Assembly (NCBI GenBank): GCA_016550405.1 | Contig: JABXGX010000300.1 | Span: 1-6,242, forward strand | Origin: an archaeon | GTDB lineage: Archaea > Asgardarchaeota > Hermodarchaeia > Hermodarchaeales > Hermodarchaeaceae | DNA: 6,242 nucleotides | Reading direction: 5' to 3' | Shown here: in pieces, positions 5,675 through 6,242 of the stretch | Numbering within the stretch: the stretch's first letter is position 1 | How the letters are laid out: every line of letters starts with the position of its first letter | Made by a program: the position numbers and the translations under genes | Notes under the pieces: generated by a model | What the model saw: only the letters and a program-made list of their open reading frames with translations | Databases searched by the model: none | What the model was told of the DNA's origin: nothing

Positions 5675-5926
5675 ATGAGTTCACCTTTCCTCACTTCACA
5701 AACTGCTACGATACCCGATTTACCAGGCCATGCCTTTCGATTAGTCAAAGTCATTGAAAAGCGAAAGGATAAAAACCAACGCGATGTGCATTACCTCACC
5801 GTTTTCATGGAAACCCTGGTCGATGGCCAAGTTACTCGGAAAAAAGTGACTTCTCTCGCTCTCTCACTAGACGAATTAGAGACTCCTTCCCTTTCATGGC
5901 AAGGATACGTGGAACAAGATCTCTAG
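5675..5926 (+). CDS. hypothetical 83-residue protein
   Basis: I do not recognise this protein. It has a Ser/Thr-rich start, then a charged segment LVKVIEKRKDKNQRD (about 27-41), likely beta strands HYLTVFMETLVDG (about 43-55) and VTRKKVTSLALSLDEL (about 57-72), and an acidic end. It has no Cys, signal peptide or membrane helix, so a small soluble cytosolic protein is likely. ATG at 5675 is preferred: GGAG (5663-5666) lies 8 nt upstream. The longer open frame reaching back to 5483 overlaps the DUF3786 gene and contains Tyr/Cys-rich, non-protein-like sequence from the AT-rich gap. It converges on mer with a 44-bp gap. Confidence 0.7.
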   Translation: MSSPFLTSQTATIPDLPGHAFRLVKVIEKRKDKNQRDVHYLTVFMETLVDGQVTRKKVTSLALSLDELETPSLSWQGYVEQDL

Positions 5927-5970
5927 TTTCTTGAAGTCTCGGATTCTTTAGACTCCACAGTTAAGCTTGA

Positions 5971-6242
5971 CTAGGCAAAGTGTGGAAGTATTTCTTTACT
6001 AGCAAGTTCCATCGAAACCCGTTTTTTTGGGCCAATTGGTGAACCGAATACAAACTGGGTTATTCCCACTTTCTGGAGTGCCTTGATTTTTTCTGTGCAT
6101 TCATTTGGTGTACCGCGAATACAAAACGCATCCAGCATCTCATCTGTTACTGCACCAAAGGCTGTAGGAAAATCACCTTTACTCAATCCTTTGGTTATCG
6201 GTTCAACGCTTTCTTGAGATATCCCATGACGTTCTAACACCA
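5971..6242 (-). CDS. mer: F420-dependent methylene-H4MPT reductase, C-terminal part
   Basis: Only the last 90 codons lie in the window; the gene enters from the right edge and its start is outside. Mer reduces methylene-tetrahydromethanopterin to the methyl form with reduced F420 in the archaeal C1 pathway (methanogenesis, its reversal, or the archaeal Wood-Ljungdahl route). The tail fits Mer: GDFPTAFGAVTDEMLDAF, then the F420-binding luciferase-like end RGTPNECTEKI, VGITQFVFGSPIGP, and KEILPHF at the C-terminus. The SPIGP motif helps separate Mer from other luciferase-like F420 oxidoreductases, though a paralogue cannot be excluded without the N-terminal two thirds. The GTG at 6238-6240 is an internal Val codon, not the start. 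Confidence 0.87.
   Translation of the reverse strand, partial: VLERHGISQESVEPITKGLSKGDFPTAFGAVTDEMLDAFCIRGTPNECTEKIKALQKVGITQFVFGSPIGPKKRVSMELASKEILPHFA

Noticed and set aside
5935..5954. 5-bp inverted repeat AGTCT/AGACT between the small gene and mer as a bidirectional terminator
   Set aside because: Short stem with a 10-nt loop and no adjacent T-tract on either strand.

Overview
This window looks like ordinary archaeal chromosome. The clearest marker is the C-terminal end of an F420-dependent methylene-tetrahydromethanopterin reductase (Mer) at the right edge. Mer belongs to the archaeal C1 / Wood-Ljungdahl / methanogenesis route. Supporting signs are an archaeal-style CTP synthase (SGIGKG P-loop, PGFG oxyanion loop), a stand-alone Roadblock/LC7 protein, AT-rich TATA-like boxes about 25 bp before likely transcript starts, and Shine-Dalgarno sites. 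The exact lineage cannot be fixed from the window. A tetrahydromethanopterin-using euryarchaeon, Bathyarchaeota or Asgard-type archaeon would all fit.

Layout, left to right. Positions 1-233 hold two identical 58-bp direct repeats, each with a 9-bp-stem hairpin. They flank a non-coding stretch with further inverted repeats and a decayed copy of the tail of the next gene. A small two-TM membrane protein (233-580, minus) ends exactly at the second repeat. A radical SAM protein with a reduced SPASM/twitch-like C-terminus (709-1902, minus) follows. Its leader carries a 24-bp palindrome, and a symmetrical TATA-like box lies between it and the divergent gene. That gene, CTP synthase pyrG (2115-3773, plus), and a dCMP deaminase (3814-4329, plus) form a likely pyrimidine nucleotide operon. 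A Roadblock/LC7 protein (4335-4721, minus) converges on the deaminase with a 5-bp gap and diverges from a DUF3786 protein (4906-5502, plus). An AT-rich intergenic region with two possible tandem promoters and a possible leader ORF precedes an unrecognised 83-residue protein (5675-5926, plus). This converges on the partial mer gene (5971-6242, minus).

Working together: PyrG makes CTP from UTP, and the deaminase turns dCMP into dUMP for thymidylate synthesis, so the central pair covers two steps of pyrimidine supply. The other genes have no evident shared pathway. No CRISPR array, transposase, phage gene, rRNA or convincing tRNA was seen. The most unusual items are the repeat pair with its sharp boundary between identical and diverged sequence, the 13-residue insertion beside the metal-binding motif of CTP synthase, and the palindromic operator candidate in front of the radical SAM gene. 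I did not find a clear new multi-gene system.
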